Positions 36,077 to 44,875 of a stretch of 64,000 nucleotides of DNA are shown piece after piece. The stretch lies in the NCBI GenBank assembly GCA_023213395.1, contig CM041465.1, forward strand, positions 173,111,741 to 173,175,740, read 5' to 3'. A program made the translations under genes and the position numbers. Source of the stretch: Cycas panzhihuaensis (lineage: Eukaryota > Cycadophyta). Every line of letters begins with the position of its first letter. Position 1 is the stretch's first letter. Under the pieces are notes generated by a model. It saw only the letters and a program-made list of their open reading frames with translations, made no database searches and was not told the origin of the DNA.

Positions 36077-36745
36077 TTTTCTAAAGATATCAGGCAATAA
36101 TAGGGTCTGACCCTACAGCTGTACAGAATTCCATACAAAATCGCAGGTGTATGGATGGTAACAAAGACTACCTCAAAATGAAGGTTTTTTAACAATGATT
36201 CTGAGTATTTAAATATCTCAGAGAGATTCTTATTAGTTTAAATGCAAATAGCCTCGAAAAACTAGAATGGGCAGCTTGGTTTTTTTCAAAAAATGCTCAA
36301 AACTTGAAATTTTTTCTCTCAATCTTCTCGAAATTGGAATCAATAGATTTGCATTGAAGACAAGAACTAATTGCAATAGATATTACCTAGTTACTTAGAA
36401 AGATTTTATCAAAATCAACGATCCCTCTTCAAACCCGTAGCTGAGAAATAAGCCAAACGACCCCGAAAATGATCTCGAATCTTGTCGACATAGAAGAAAA
36501 GAACGATGCCCTTGATGAGATCTACTTGCTAGTAAAATTTGATGAAATTCTGAGCACTTAAAATTTTACGTCTGTACGACCGTACAGATCCGTACTTATC
36601 CATATGCAAGTAATTAATTTTTCATCTTCTTCAATTGCTTGATAATACTTGACAATTAATGTCCTCTCCTTTAATTCTACAGAGATTTCTGTCTTTCTAT
36701 AAAAACTTTCTCCTCAGACAGGTGAATTAACCTGCTCTAATACCG
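36077..36745 (-). other. Element B 5' leader with PBS
   Basis: Noncoding. GTAC-rich clusters lie close to gag (TGTACAG near 36119) and upstream (36574-36597, TCTGTACGACCGTACAGATC). The PBS complement GCTCTAATACCG (36734-36745) abuts the LTR. Confidence 0.65.
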
Positions 36746-36942
36746 TGTTAAGATTCACTCCACAATGGGTGAATAACTGAATTGATTCATATGGGACAGT
36801 TCATCTCTCATAAATATACATCAAGGAATTATAACCATTATGCATTTGGTTGACACTTGTCGAATATTTTTCATGTTTACATAAAGAGGGTTTTAATACA
36901 TTACCCTCATGTGTCTTAATAATAAAACATTACATCTTAACA
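36746..36942 (-). repeat. Element B 5' LTR
   Basis: TGTTAAGATTCACTCC to ACATCTTAACA, followed by the AGTCA duplication. It is slightly longer than the 3' copy because of a small insertion. Confidence 0.9.
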
Positions 36943-36947
36943 AGTCA

Positions 36948-37199
36948 AACCTGCAAACAGTATATGGTCAAACAACATGCAATCGAGTCAAGGAGCACTA
37001 CAATCAAAGAGCATAAAATCTAGTTCAAAAAACAACAAAGAGCGCCATCAAACTTACAACACATGGTCAAAAATATATTCAGTCTGGTCAAACAAGAGCA
37101 GTTAGATCAAATTACAGTGATACAGGAAAAAAAGAATAGATCTAGTCAAAGCAAGAAATTGAAAGAAGAATGAGCAATCATTGAGTGATTAATCCATTG
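36948..37199. other. Short noncoding stretch between elements B and G
   Basis: A-rich with repeated GGTCAAA and AGTCAAA words. No gene or element end is recognised. The outer edge of G's LTR may lie within or just after it. Confidence 0.4.
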
Positions 37200-37349
37200 A
37201 TGAGAATGATCATAAATACATAAGAAGACCCTCTGCATGAGTGACAAGTGTCTTACATGCATAAAGAGGGGAAATGATACATAACCCTTAACTAGCTAAG
37301 TTATAAAGATAAGTTATAGTCCTAGGAACATAAGATGTAAACATAGGGG

Positions 37350-37384
37350 TAAACATTATCTCTAACACCCCTCCATAATGTTTA
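37350..37384 (-). other. Inverted repeat bracketing the polypurine tract/U3 start (G)
   Basis: TAAACATTAT (37350-37359) pairs with ATAATGTTTA (37375-37384). The 15-base loop holds the LTR end and purine tract. Confidence 0.7.
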
Positions 37385-37798
37385 TTTCCTTAATCCTATC
37401 CCAATCTATTGCTTGAGGTGCTGGAATTTGTTTTCCTAGTGGCTTAATAAAGATACCTGCTAACTCTTCCTCACTTGGGTAGTACAAAAGTTTTATCTCC
37501 TTTTGTTGAACCTTTTCATGAATGAAATGATGATGAACTTCAATGTGGCTTGTCCTGCCAAGAAAAAACTAGATTTTTTGTCATCTTGATTGTGTTGTGG
37601 TTGTCATAGTATATTGGAATTGGAGAAGATTATGCCTGGTTCAGTTCTTCTAACATCCTTGTAAGCTAGATGGCTTCGCAAGAGGTGCTCACAACAACCT
37701 TGCATTCAACTTCTATTGAGGGTAAGGCAATGGTTGGTTGTTTCTTGTTGCACTAGGAGATGATCCTTGTGCCAACTAAAACAATATCCAATAGTGGA
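37385..37798 (-). pseudogene. Element G RNase H fragment
   Basis: Read on the minus strand, the stretch encodes a copia RNase H end. It covers the SIEVECKVVVSTSCEA-like block near 37690 (Glu of the AEY box region), a YYDNHNTIK-like block near 37600, TSHIEVHHHFIHEKVQ near 37530, and a KPLGKQIPAPQ-like end. Stops are present. It is cut by H. Confidence 0.7.
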
Positions 37799-38205
37799 TG
37801 TTAGAAATAATGTGTATTCCCATTTTATGTTCATGTAAGTTCATTTGTAATTTCATTAGAATAGTTCCTCACATAGGACACTCTTAGACAGAATATTCTT
37901 TGTTAAAATATTCTTAGTCAATGTCATTAATAAAGCAATTAGCAGAAGTCAAAGATACTTGAGATATTAAATAAGGTAGTTTAGAGCCTGCCATATTTTG
38001 AGGTAGAAGTCAATTTACCATTATGAGGTGGTTATAACTGCCTTTGTATGTTTAGAACATTGTAATCTACAAATATGTCATGTATTCAGTTATTTGACTC
38101 AATGAGAAACTTGGAGAGTTGTGATTCATTAGCACATAGTCATTTTTTGGCTATTGTGCATGTGATGTGTGCTATGTGTCCATCTCTTATCCTCTTTTTC
38201 TAACA
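37799..38205 (+). repeat. Element H 5' LTR
   Basis: TGTTAGAAATAATGTGT to CTTTTTCTAACA. It is homologous to 43553-43789 and more distantly to solo LTR I (39802-40194). Confidence 0.9.
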
Positions 38206-39233
38206 TAGTATCAAAGCTAGGTTGCTCTTATGACACGTGTCTCTGAATTCTGCCATGTCTAAGTGACTGGTGTTGTCCTAAAGAGCCTACTCTCTCCTCT
38301 AAAAATTGTAACTGGACAACGTGCTGCTCATAACCACCTGTGTTAAGCTATGAATAATATATTTGTTAGGAGGTAGCATCTGTCTACTCTTGCATAGGGT
38401 AAGGTAACAAGACCCTACAATCCTTCACCTGTCCATGTAGGGATCTTCATTCACTAACTACAGAGTCGCACACCCTTTTGTCTAAGTGATGTCGGTTTGT
38501 CAGCCACCATTCATTTTCTCCTCCTCCACCAACTGCTAGATGGGCCAAAGCCATCAACCATCAAACGCGCCAGAGCCGCCAATCACTAGCCACTACATCT
38601 ACCCCTATTAGAGCCTCCTACCATTGTTCAGAGTCATTAGAAAAGCCAGAGTTGCCAACCATTAGACAGGCCAGAGCTGCCAAACAAGCCAGACACTACA
38701 TCTACCTTTGTTGGAGCCACGTCATTGTTCAGAGCCACCAGTGGGCCAGAGCAGTCAACTGTAGAAGGGCACCGCCAGCAATCGATAGGGTCACCATCGC
38801 CGGAATCACAATCTTAGGTCATTGCCAGCTACCAAAAAAATTTTGAAGAAAATAAGATTATTGCATGTTCTTTGAAAGATTTCAATATGCTATATAACCT
38901 TATGTTATTTATATAGGCATATTCCAAAATATTCTTATTTTGATATAAGGTCTCCTTTATATAGTTGTCTTTCAATTATATTTTGTCTTGAGGAACCTTG
39001 TTTCACCTCTTCTAAGGATAATTCTTTTATCAATTGAGTATGAAATTTAAAAGAGGATTTTATCTGTCATTATTCTTAGTATTTAATTTTCTTTGAGTAT
39101 ATTTTGTTCACTCAATTTGTATATTGAAGAGTATTTTATTAACTACCTTACAGTCACTAAGTAATATTTCACACTCATACTAGTGGTAGTGAAAATATTT
39201 ACTCTATAATTTCCTTAGTTGCAAAATTCCAAA
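38206..39233 (+). other. Element H leader: PBS and GCC-rich tandem tract
   Basis: Begins with the PBS-like TAGTATCAAAGCT. 38500-38830 is rich in GCCAGAGC and GCCAACCA words, with a two-unit tandem repeat of 103-base period (CACTACATCTACC at 38591 and 38694, each followed by CATTGTTCAGAG). 38840-39233 is AT-rich up to gag. The layout, with a GC-rich repetitive tract near the PBS, parallels D, F and K. Confidence 0.6.
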
Positions 39234-40440
39234 ATGTCTTATGTGAATAGTTTAAACTATATTTTGCCTGAGTTATAGAAATTAGATGGAAAAAATTATG
39301 TAACATGGAAATTTAAAATTTCCAACATTCTAGCCTTACACAGGCTCATGGAAGTTGTAGATGGAAAAGACAAAAAGCCTAAAGAAGACCCAGATGATGA
39401 AATTGAAGAAGCGACATGGTATGATAGGAACCAAAGGGCTGGCTATTAGAAATTTGTCAGTGGTTGATGAGTTAATCACTCATCTTCAAAGAAAAATATT
39501 ATCATTAGATGCATGGAAGACTCTAAGGGATCTATTTTAGACCAAAAACGAAACCAGTGTTTTATATCTTCGAAATTTGCTTTACTCACGTAAAATGTCC
39601 AATAATGATTCCATCTCTTCTCATTTACAAAAATTGAAGGAGATAAAAGAAGCTTGTTACAGAAAGGCAAGTTGTACAAGACAAAGAACTTATAAGCATA
39701 ACTTTAAATAGCTTGCATGAAGGCTGTCACATCTTTGTGACAAGCCTATGTCTTACAAGCCAACTTGAACCTCTAATCTTTGAGGAATTAGGTGGATTAT
39801 TTGTTGAAAATAATGTACATTCCCCTTACATGTTCATTTAAGTTCATTTCATCTCCTGTAATTAGAATATTTCTTTACATGGAATATTCTAAGTGAGAGA
39901 ATATTCTTAGTCAAAGTCATTAATATGTTGGTTAGTAGGAATCAAAAATGGTTGCAACATTAAATATGGTAGTTGATAGCCTACCATAATTTGAGGGAGT
40001 AGTTCATTAGCCATTATGTTATGGTTAGGACTAACTCCTATCTTTAGTACATTTGTAATCTATATATTATATACTATATTATGTTTAATATGAGATTGTT
40101 AGAGAGTTGAGTCATTTGTCGTATTGTCATCTCTTGCAGCTTTTTACATGTACTTTATGACATGTCTCCTCCTCTTATCCACATTCTTCCAACATTATTG
40201 TTGCATGAAGAACAACGTATGAGCTTCTATGATCATGGAGGTAGCAGTGCTATAGTACTTGCATCAATGTTCAAGAAGAAACCTCCAAATAATGGTCCAA
40301 AACAACAATCACAAGGAAGCAATAGTAATGTGCAAAAGCCAAAATGTGATGTTTGTAAGTATTGCAACATGAAGGGACATTTAGAGAAGCAATACTAGAA
40401 AAAGAAAGCTAATAAGAAGAAAAACACTCTAGTTTTGTCC
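39234..40440 (+). pseudogene. Element H gag, interrupted by solo LTR I
   Basis: ATG at 39234 (MSYVNSLNYILPEL, then TAG) starts the frame, continuing LDGKNYVTWKFKISNILA. Numerous stops follow. The solo LTR at 39802-40194 splits the EELGGL and LLHEEQ coding sequence. The zinc knuckle at about 40348-40395 reads CKYCNMKGHLEKQY, so the last Cys is Tyr. Confidence 0.82.
39802..40194 (+). mobile_element. Solo LTR I inside the gag of H
   Basis: TGTTGAAAATAATGTAC to TTCTTCCAACA, 393 bases, flanked by a perfect TTATT duplication (39797-39801 and 40195-40199). Its sequence resembles H's own LTR (shared AGTCATTAATA, TAGAGCCTACCAT-like and ATTCTTAGTCAA words). It therefore looks like a relative that inserted and then lost its interior by LTR-LTR recombination. 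Confidence 0.9.
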
Positions 40441-40870
40441 ATAAATAAAGATGACAAAGTGTTTGTGTTTAATGCCACAAGCCAAGAGACGTGAGTGGTA
40501 TGTTGATTCAAGAGCATTTAAACATATCATTTATCACAAAGATTGCTTTAAAGATTTGAAAGATTGTCAAATTCCTCCTATTGTACTTGGTGATAATAGT
40601 CAACATCAAGTTGTTAGTTGTGGCACCATTAACATTCATCAACCAGAGTATGAAACTTTCAAGTTTTCAAATTTCTTACTCTTACCCTCCTTTAAGCACA
40701 ACTTACTATCTGTCAATTGTATTACTCAGCAGAATATTAAAGTAGAATTCAATGAGTCAAAGTGTTTAATGAAGAGAAATGATATTGTAATTGCTTAAGG
40801 TGTTCAAAAGAATGGAGTCTATAAATTACCTGGCACATATGAGCTTGGACTTGTTGCACAAAATTCTGTT
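40441..40870 (+). pseudogene. Element H protease
   Basis: The frame 40451-40798 shows EWYVDSRAFKHII, where the active site is normally DSGA; Gly is Arg (AGA, from GGA by one G-to-A). LGDNSQHQVVSCGTI and FKHNLLSVNCITQ follow, as in copia proteases. Probably inactive. Confidence 0.82.
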
Positions 40871-42035
40871 AATTCTTACGACATGATCGTTATGGTCATT
40901 TGAATTATTCTATTCTTTAGCTTATGTATAGATTGAGTATGCTGAATGATTTGCTATCAATCAAGAAAATTGACAAAGTTTGTGAAATATGTGCACTTGG
41001 AAAGCAATATAGGGAACCATCATAGAAATCTAAGTGGCGAGCTAAGGAGAAGTTAGAGTTGGTACACTCTGACTTATGTGGGTCAATTTCACCATCTTCA
41101 TATGGAAGAGCACAATATTTCATCACATTTATTGATGATTTTACAAGAAGATGTTGGGTGTATATTCTCAAACACAAGTCAAATGCTTTTACAAAGTTTA
41201 AAGAATTCAAGGTCAAAGTTGAAAATGTTTCTGATAGAAAGATTAAGATCTTAAGCAGTGATAGCGAAGGCAAATATTTATCTAATAAATTCATCAATTT
41301 TTGTAAAAGTGATAGCATACATCATCAACTTACAACAGCATATACTTCACAACAAAATGGCGTTGCAAAGCGGAAGAAACATACCATCCTTGAAATGGCA
41401 CAATACATGATGGAAACAAGAGACATTCCTAAGGGACTCTGGGGAGAAGTTGTTAATACAATTGTGTACTTGTTGATATAAGTCCTACTAAGACAATTTG
41501 AAATGTAACTCCTGAAGAAGCTTGGACTAGTCTAAAACCTTTCATTGCACATCTTCGCATTTTTGGATGTATTACATATGTACATGTACTTGATGAAAGA
41601 AGGCACAAACTTCAAGCCAAGAGTACAAAGTGTATTCTTGTGGGGTATAGCATGACATCAAAAGCATATAAGCTTTGGTGTTTCTTTGAGAAAAAGATTA
41701 TTCTTAATAGAGATGGTTTATTTCAAGAAACTGATGACGATGATCAGCCTATTGTACCCATTGGAAAAGATGAAAAACATAAAGGAAAAGAAATTAGAGA
41801 GGGTGACAAAAGTAAAGAGAGTGATCATGGTGAAGCCTTCACTTCTTTTGTTCCTCCCTCTTCTACTATTCCTATTTCTTCTCAAAAGAAATTACCAAAG
41901 TGGTATTTGCAAACCATTAAAGATTGTGGAGATGTGAATCTTGATTCAAGAATTCAAACAAGGAGCAAAACCAATCTTGCCTTGATGACAAAAATCTTAA
42001 GTGTTGGTGAGCCATAAACATTCCATGAAGCCAAA
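40871..42035 (+). pseudogene. Element H integrase and linker
   Basis: Zinc-binding region near 40880-41030 (RYGHLNYSI, CEICALGKQY). The core frame 41059-41481 contains [12 protein letters not shown] (first Asp present, codon 41071-41073), [19 protein letters not shown] and [14 protein letters not shown] (second Asp present). The catalytic Glu is Lys ([12 protein letters not shown] from GAG). TPEEAW follows in a shifted frame near 41507. The linker (41640-42017) ends in LPKWYLQTI. Confidence 0.86.
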
Positions 42036-43010
42036 GACATGGCTCATTAACAAGTAGCCATGAAGGAAGAATATGACTCTATTATAAAGGATGACACATG
42101 GGATCTTGTTGAGTTACCTCCAAGTAAAAAAGTAATTGGTTGCTGATGGTTGTATCAAGTTAAGCATCAATCTAATGGTGTTATAGAAAAATACAAAGCT
42201 TGACTTGATGCAAAAGGCTATGCTCAGGCACTCATAATTGATTTTGAGGGGACTTTCGCACTTGTTGCAAAATGACCATTATCTGAATGCTAATTTCTCT
42301 CACAACTCAATTTGGTTGAAAACTTCATCAAATAGGCGTCAAAAATGCATTCTTGAATGGCATTCTAGATGAAGAAGTCTACATGAAACAACCTTAAGGG
42401 TTTGAAAAAATTGGAGGTGAGCAGCTTGTTTGTAGATTGAAGAAAGCTCTCTATGGGCTTAAACAAGTACCAAGGGCGTGGTACTCACGCATTGATGATT
42501 ATTTCACCTCTCTTGGATTCATAAGATGTGAATCAGATCATAGTTTGTATGTATCACATGAGAATTGTCAAATCCTAATTATAACTTCGTATGTTGATGA
42601 CCTTATTTTGACTAGTTATAACACTAAAAAGATCAGCACACTCAAAATGCAATTGTCAAAAGCTTTTGAAATGACTAATCTTGAACTTTTACACTTCTAC
42701 CTTGGGATGGAAATCTAGCAAAAAGGTGATCATATCTTTGTATGTTAGTCAAAATATGCTTATAATTTGTTGAGATGCTTCCATATGAAGAACTGTAAAT
42801 CAGTTGCTACACCCATGGAAGTCGGTCTTAAGTTGGTAAGGGAAGTTGGTGATAAAACAATGGATGAAACTCTATACAGGCAAATAGCGAAAAGCCTCAT
42901 ATATTTGACTAATACTAGACCTGATTTGACTTATATTGTTGGCATTGTATCACGATACATGAGTGCTCCATCCACCACACATTGAAAAACAATAAAACAC
43001 ATTATGAGAT
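42036..43010 (+). pseudogene. Element H reverse transcriptase
   Basis: The N-terminal block (AMKEEYDSIIKDDTWDLVELP) is followed by a broken CKWLYQVK-like part with TGA and frameshifts. The open frame 42437-42718 reads [20 protein letters not shown] and SYVDDLILTSY (YVDD 42590-42601), FEMTNLELLHFYLGMEI, then TAG where relatives have Trp. Frame 42767-42985 continues with CKSVATPMEVGLKL and NTRPDLTYIVGIVSRYM. Confidence 0.87.
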
Positions 43011-43545
43011 ATGTTCATGAAACTATTTAGTTTGAACTGTTGTTTTAGAAATCTTTTGAAAACATATTATAGGGCTTCACCAACTCAGATTGGGCAAAAG
43101 ATGCTAATAAGAGAAGATCTACATCAGGATATACATTTGAACTTAGTTCTGGTTTGATCTCTTGGAGCAACAAATTACAATCAATAGTTTCTTTATCTTC
43201 CACGGAGGCTGAATATAAAGTTGTAGTCACAGCAACCTATGAAGCCAGTTAGCTTAAAGGACTTCTTGATCACTTTAGACTTGTTCAAGATGGGCCTACT
43301 CTATTATTCTGCAACAATCAAGGTGCCATTCAACTGTCGAAGAATCCGATTTTCCATGACAAAACCAAGCATGTGGAAATACACAATCACTTCATTTGAG
43401 AGCAAGTGGAGAATGGCATAGTTGAGTTGATATATTATAATACAAATGATCAAACTGCAAATATTCCTACCAAAGCCTTGAGTTGTGAGAGATTTGAGAG
43501 ACTCAAGACATTGATGTTTATGAGAGAAAATGAACTTAACATTAT
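43011..43545 (+). pseudogene. Element H RNase H
   Basis: Shows FTNSDWAKDANKRRSTSGYT, SSTEAEYKVVVTATYEAS (then TAG), FCNNQGAIQLSKNPIFHDKT and TKALSCERFERL. The Asp in NSDW and the Glu in STEAEY remain; the usual CDN Asp is Asn. It ends at a TGA directly before the purine tract. Confidence 0.85.
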
Positions 43546-43566
43546 ATGAGGGTGTTAGAAATAATG
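43540..43566 (+). other. Inverted repeat bracketing the polypurine tract/U3 start (H)
   Basis: CATTAT (43540-43545) pairs with ATAATG (43561-43566); with the 5' LTR sequence the pairing would be one base longer. The loop holds GAGGG and the LTR start. It is the shortest stem of the set. Confidence 0.5.
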
Positions 43567-43789
43567 CGCATTCCCATTTCATGTTCATTTAAGTTTATTT
43601 GTAATTTCATTAAAATATTTTCTCACATAGGACATTCTTAGAGAGAATATTCTTTGTTAAAATATTCTTAGTCAATGTCATTAATAAAGTGGTTAGTAAA
43701 AGTCAAAGATACTTGAGATATTAAATAAGATAGTTTAGAGCCTACCATAGTTTGAGATAATGATTGATTTACCATTATGAAATGGTTAA
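43553..43789 (+). repeat. Element H 3' LTR, truncated
   Basis: TGTTAGAAATAATGCGC onward, matching the first about 237 bases of the 5' LTR. The copy stops where J's LTR begins at 43790. The missing remainder was not found downstream. Confidence 0.88.
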
Positions 43790-44019
43790 TGTTAACAAAT
43801 TACATAGAGATGAAAGAAAAATACTTGATCGATTATGGAGAAGTGAACTCCTGAATATATACAATTAGGATTTGTAACCCCCAAGAAACTAGCTATAACC
43901 GTAACATGAAAATGTGACACTTGTCTGACACGTGTCCTAGATACATTTATAAGTTACATTTTGAGGGGTCTATTACATTACCCCTTTAGATTCATAAGAT
44001 AAAACATTACATTCCAACA
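43790..44019 (-). repeat. Element J 3' LTR
   Basis: A 230-base LTR with TG/CA ends, followed by CCCTCTCTTAATG (purine tract in element sense). It shares its edge sequence with B and C. Confidence 0.82.
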
Positions 44020-44039
44020 CCCTCTCTTAATGTTTTATC
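43998..44039 (-). other. Inverted repeat bracketing the polypurine tract/U3 start (J)
   Basis: GATAAAACATTA (43998-44009) pairs perfectly with TAATGTTTTATC (44028-44039) around an 18-base loop, identical in stem to C. Confidence 0.8.
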
Positions 44040-44800
44040 CTTTTAATCCCATCTTAGTCCTAAGGATTTGAAATTGGTCTCTTCTAAGTGGTTTTGTCAA
44101 TATATCTACTACTTGTTCTCTTGTTGGACAGCAAGTCAGATCAATCTCCTTGCTTTGTACTTTCTCTCAAATGAAATGATGAAGAACTGTGATGTACTTT
44201 GTTTGAGCATGAAGAACTGGATTCCTGGTTAATTTGATTGCACTTTGATTGTCGCAATTCAGTGTTGTTGACCCCTGTTGATGTTGATTCAAATCTATCA
44301 AAAGTTGTCTTAGCCAAATTGCTTCAGTGGTTGCACTGACTACTAATTTGTACTCGATCTTTTGATGATAGGGCTGCTATTGCTTGCTTTTTGCTATTCT
44401 AAGAAATTGGTGCAGTGCCTAGGAAGAAGCAATATCTTCTTGTACATTTTCTTTGCTCTTTGTCTCTTGCCCAGTCTAAATCGCAGAATCATGTCAACTA
44501 AAGTGATTTTCCCTTTGGATATACCAATTTCAACTCAATTGTTCCTCTTAAGTATCTCAATATTTTTTTTGCTGCTCTCCAATATTTTATTTTTGGCTCT
44601 TGCATATATCTTGATACTAGACTTACAAAGTATGAAATGTCAGGTCTGGTGGCAATGAGATAGATCAAACTCCCAATAAGTTGTCTATACATAGTGGCAT
44701 TAACCTGAGGCTCTTCCTTGTCAGGAACCAAGTTATAATTCACTTCCATGGGGGTTGTGCATGGATTACAATGATCGATCATATCTTTTTACAATATTTT
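44040..44800 (-). pseudogene. Element J RNase H and RT C-terminal fragment
   Basis: Frame 44782-44498 reads CNPCTTPMEVNYNL, ATMYRQLIGSLIYLIATRPD, ISYFVSLVSRYM and WRAAKKILRYLRGTIELKL. A frameshifted RNase H follows, with CFFLGTAPIS, a SKKQAIAALSS block and an HHFI-like block. The YVDD half of RT and everything upstream are missing. Confidence 0.82.
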
Positions 44801-44875
44801 ACTTATTACATTTATCAAATTAAAAAGGGGTTTGAAATCCGCTTTAGCCCCCAACACGTCAATGATCGATCATAT
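44769..44875. repeat. 16-bp direct repeat with palindromic core
   Basis: CAATGATCGATCATAT occurs at 44769-44784 and 44860-44875, 91 bases apart, with a perfect 12-bp palindrome (ATGATCGATCAT) in each. The first copy lies at the decayed edge of J's RT. The origin is unclear: it could mark a breakpoint or a small duplication. Confidence 0.6.

Larger units (their letters stand above)
7141..36942 (-). mobile_element. Element B: outermost Ty1/copia retrotransposon of the nested stack
   Basis: LTRs at 7141-7324 and 36746-36942 are flanked by a perfect AGTCA duplication (7136-7140 and 36943-36947). A PBS-like GCTCTAATACCG (36734-36745) lies inside the right LTR and a purine tract lies inside the left one. 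B's own sequence is 7141-10176 (RNase H, RT, integrase) and 34836-36942 (protease, gag, leader, 5' LTR), about 5.1 kb. The span between is element C and its passengers. Domain order gag-PR-IN-RT-RH identifies Ty1/copia. Frameshifts, stops and active-site changes make it defective. Confidence 0.9.
37200..37798 (-). mobile_element. Element G: 3' remnant of a Ty1/copia element
   Basis: The right end of a minus-strand 3' LTR (ending TAACA at 37367) is followed by a purine tract (CCCCTCC on the plus strand) and part of an RNase H gene. H then interrupts at 37799. The LTR start is uncertain (TGATGAGAATG near 37200 is a candidate) because no second LTR is present. The rest of G is not found beyond H, so it has been deleted or rearranged. 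Confidence 0.65.
37799..43789 (+). mobile_element. Element H: Ty1/copia retrotransposon with truncated 3' LTR
   Basis: 5' LTR 37799-38205, PBS TAGTATCAAAGCT (38206-38218, two mismatches to consensus), leader, gag, PR, IN, RT, RH, purine tract and the first about 237 bases of the 3' LTR (43553-43789), where J begins. It inserted in G's RNase H (left flank GTGGA); the right flank is lost. LTRs are about 88-90% alike by eye. A solo LTR of the same family interrupts gag. Confidence 0.9.
43790..44800 (-). mobile_element. Element J: truncated Ty1/copia element
   Basis: 3' LTR 43790-44019 (TGTTAACAAATTACATAG to CATTCCAACA), purine tract, RNase H and the C-terminal part of RT on the minus strand. 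Homology fades near 44790-44820 and no 5' LTR, gag or integrase is present. Its proteins and LTR edge are close to B and C. The left flank GTTAA has no partner. Confidence 0.8.

Noticed and set aside
44769-44875. Target-site duplication of a small insertion
   Set aside because: The 75-base interior has no transposon end features, and the repeat is palindromic and longer than a copia duplication.
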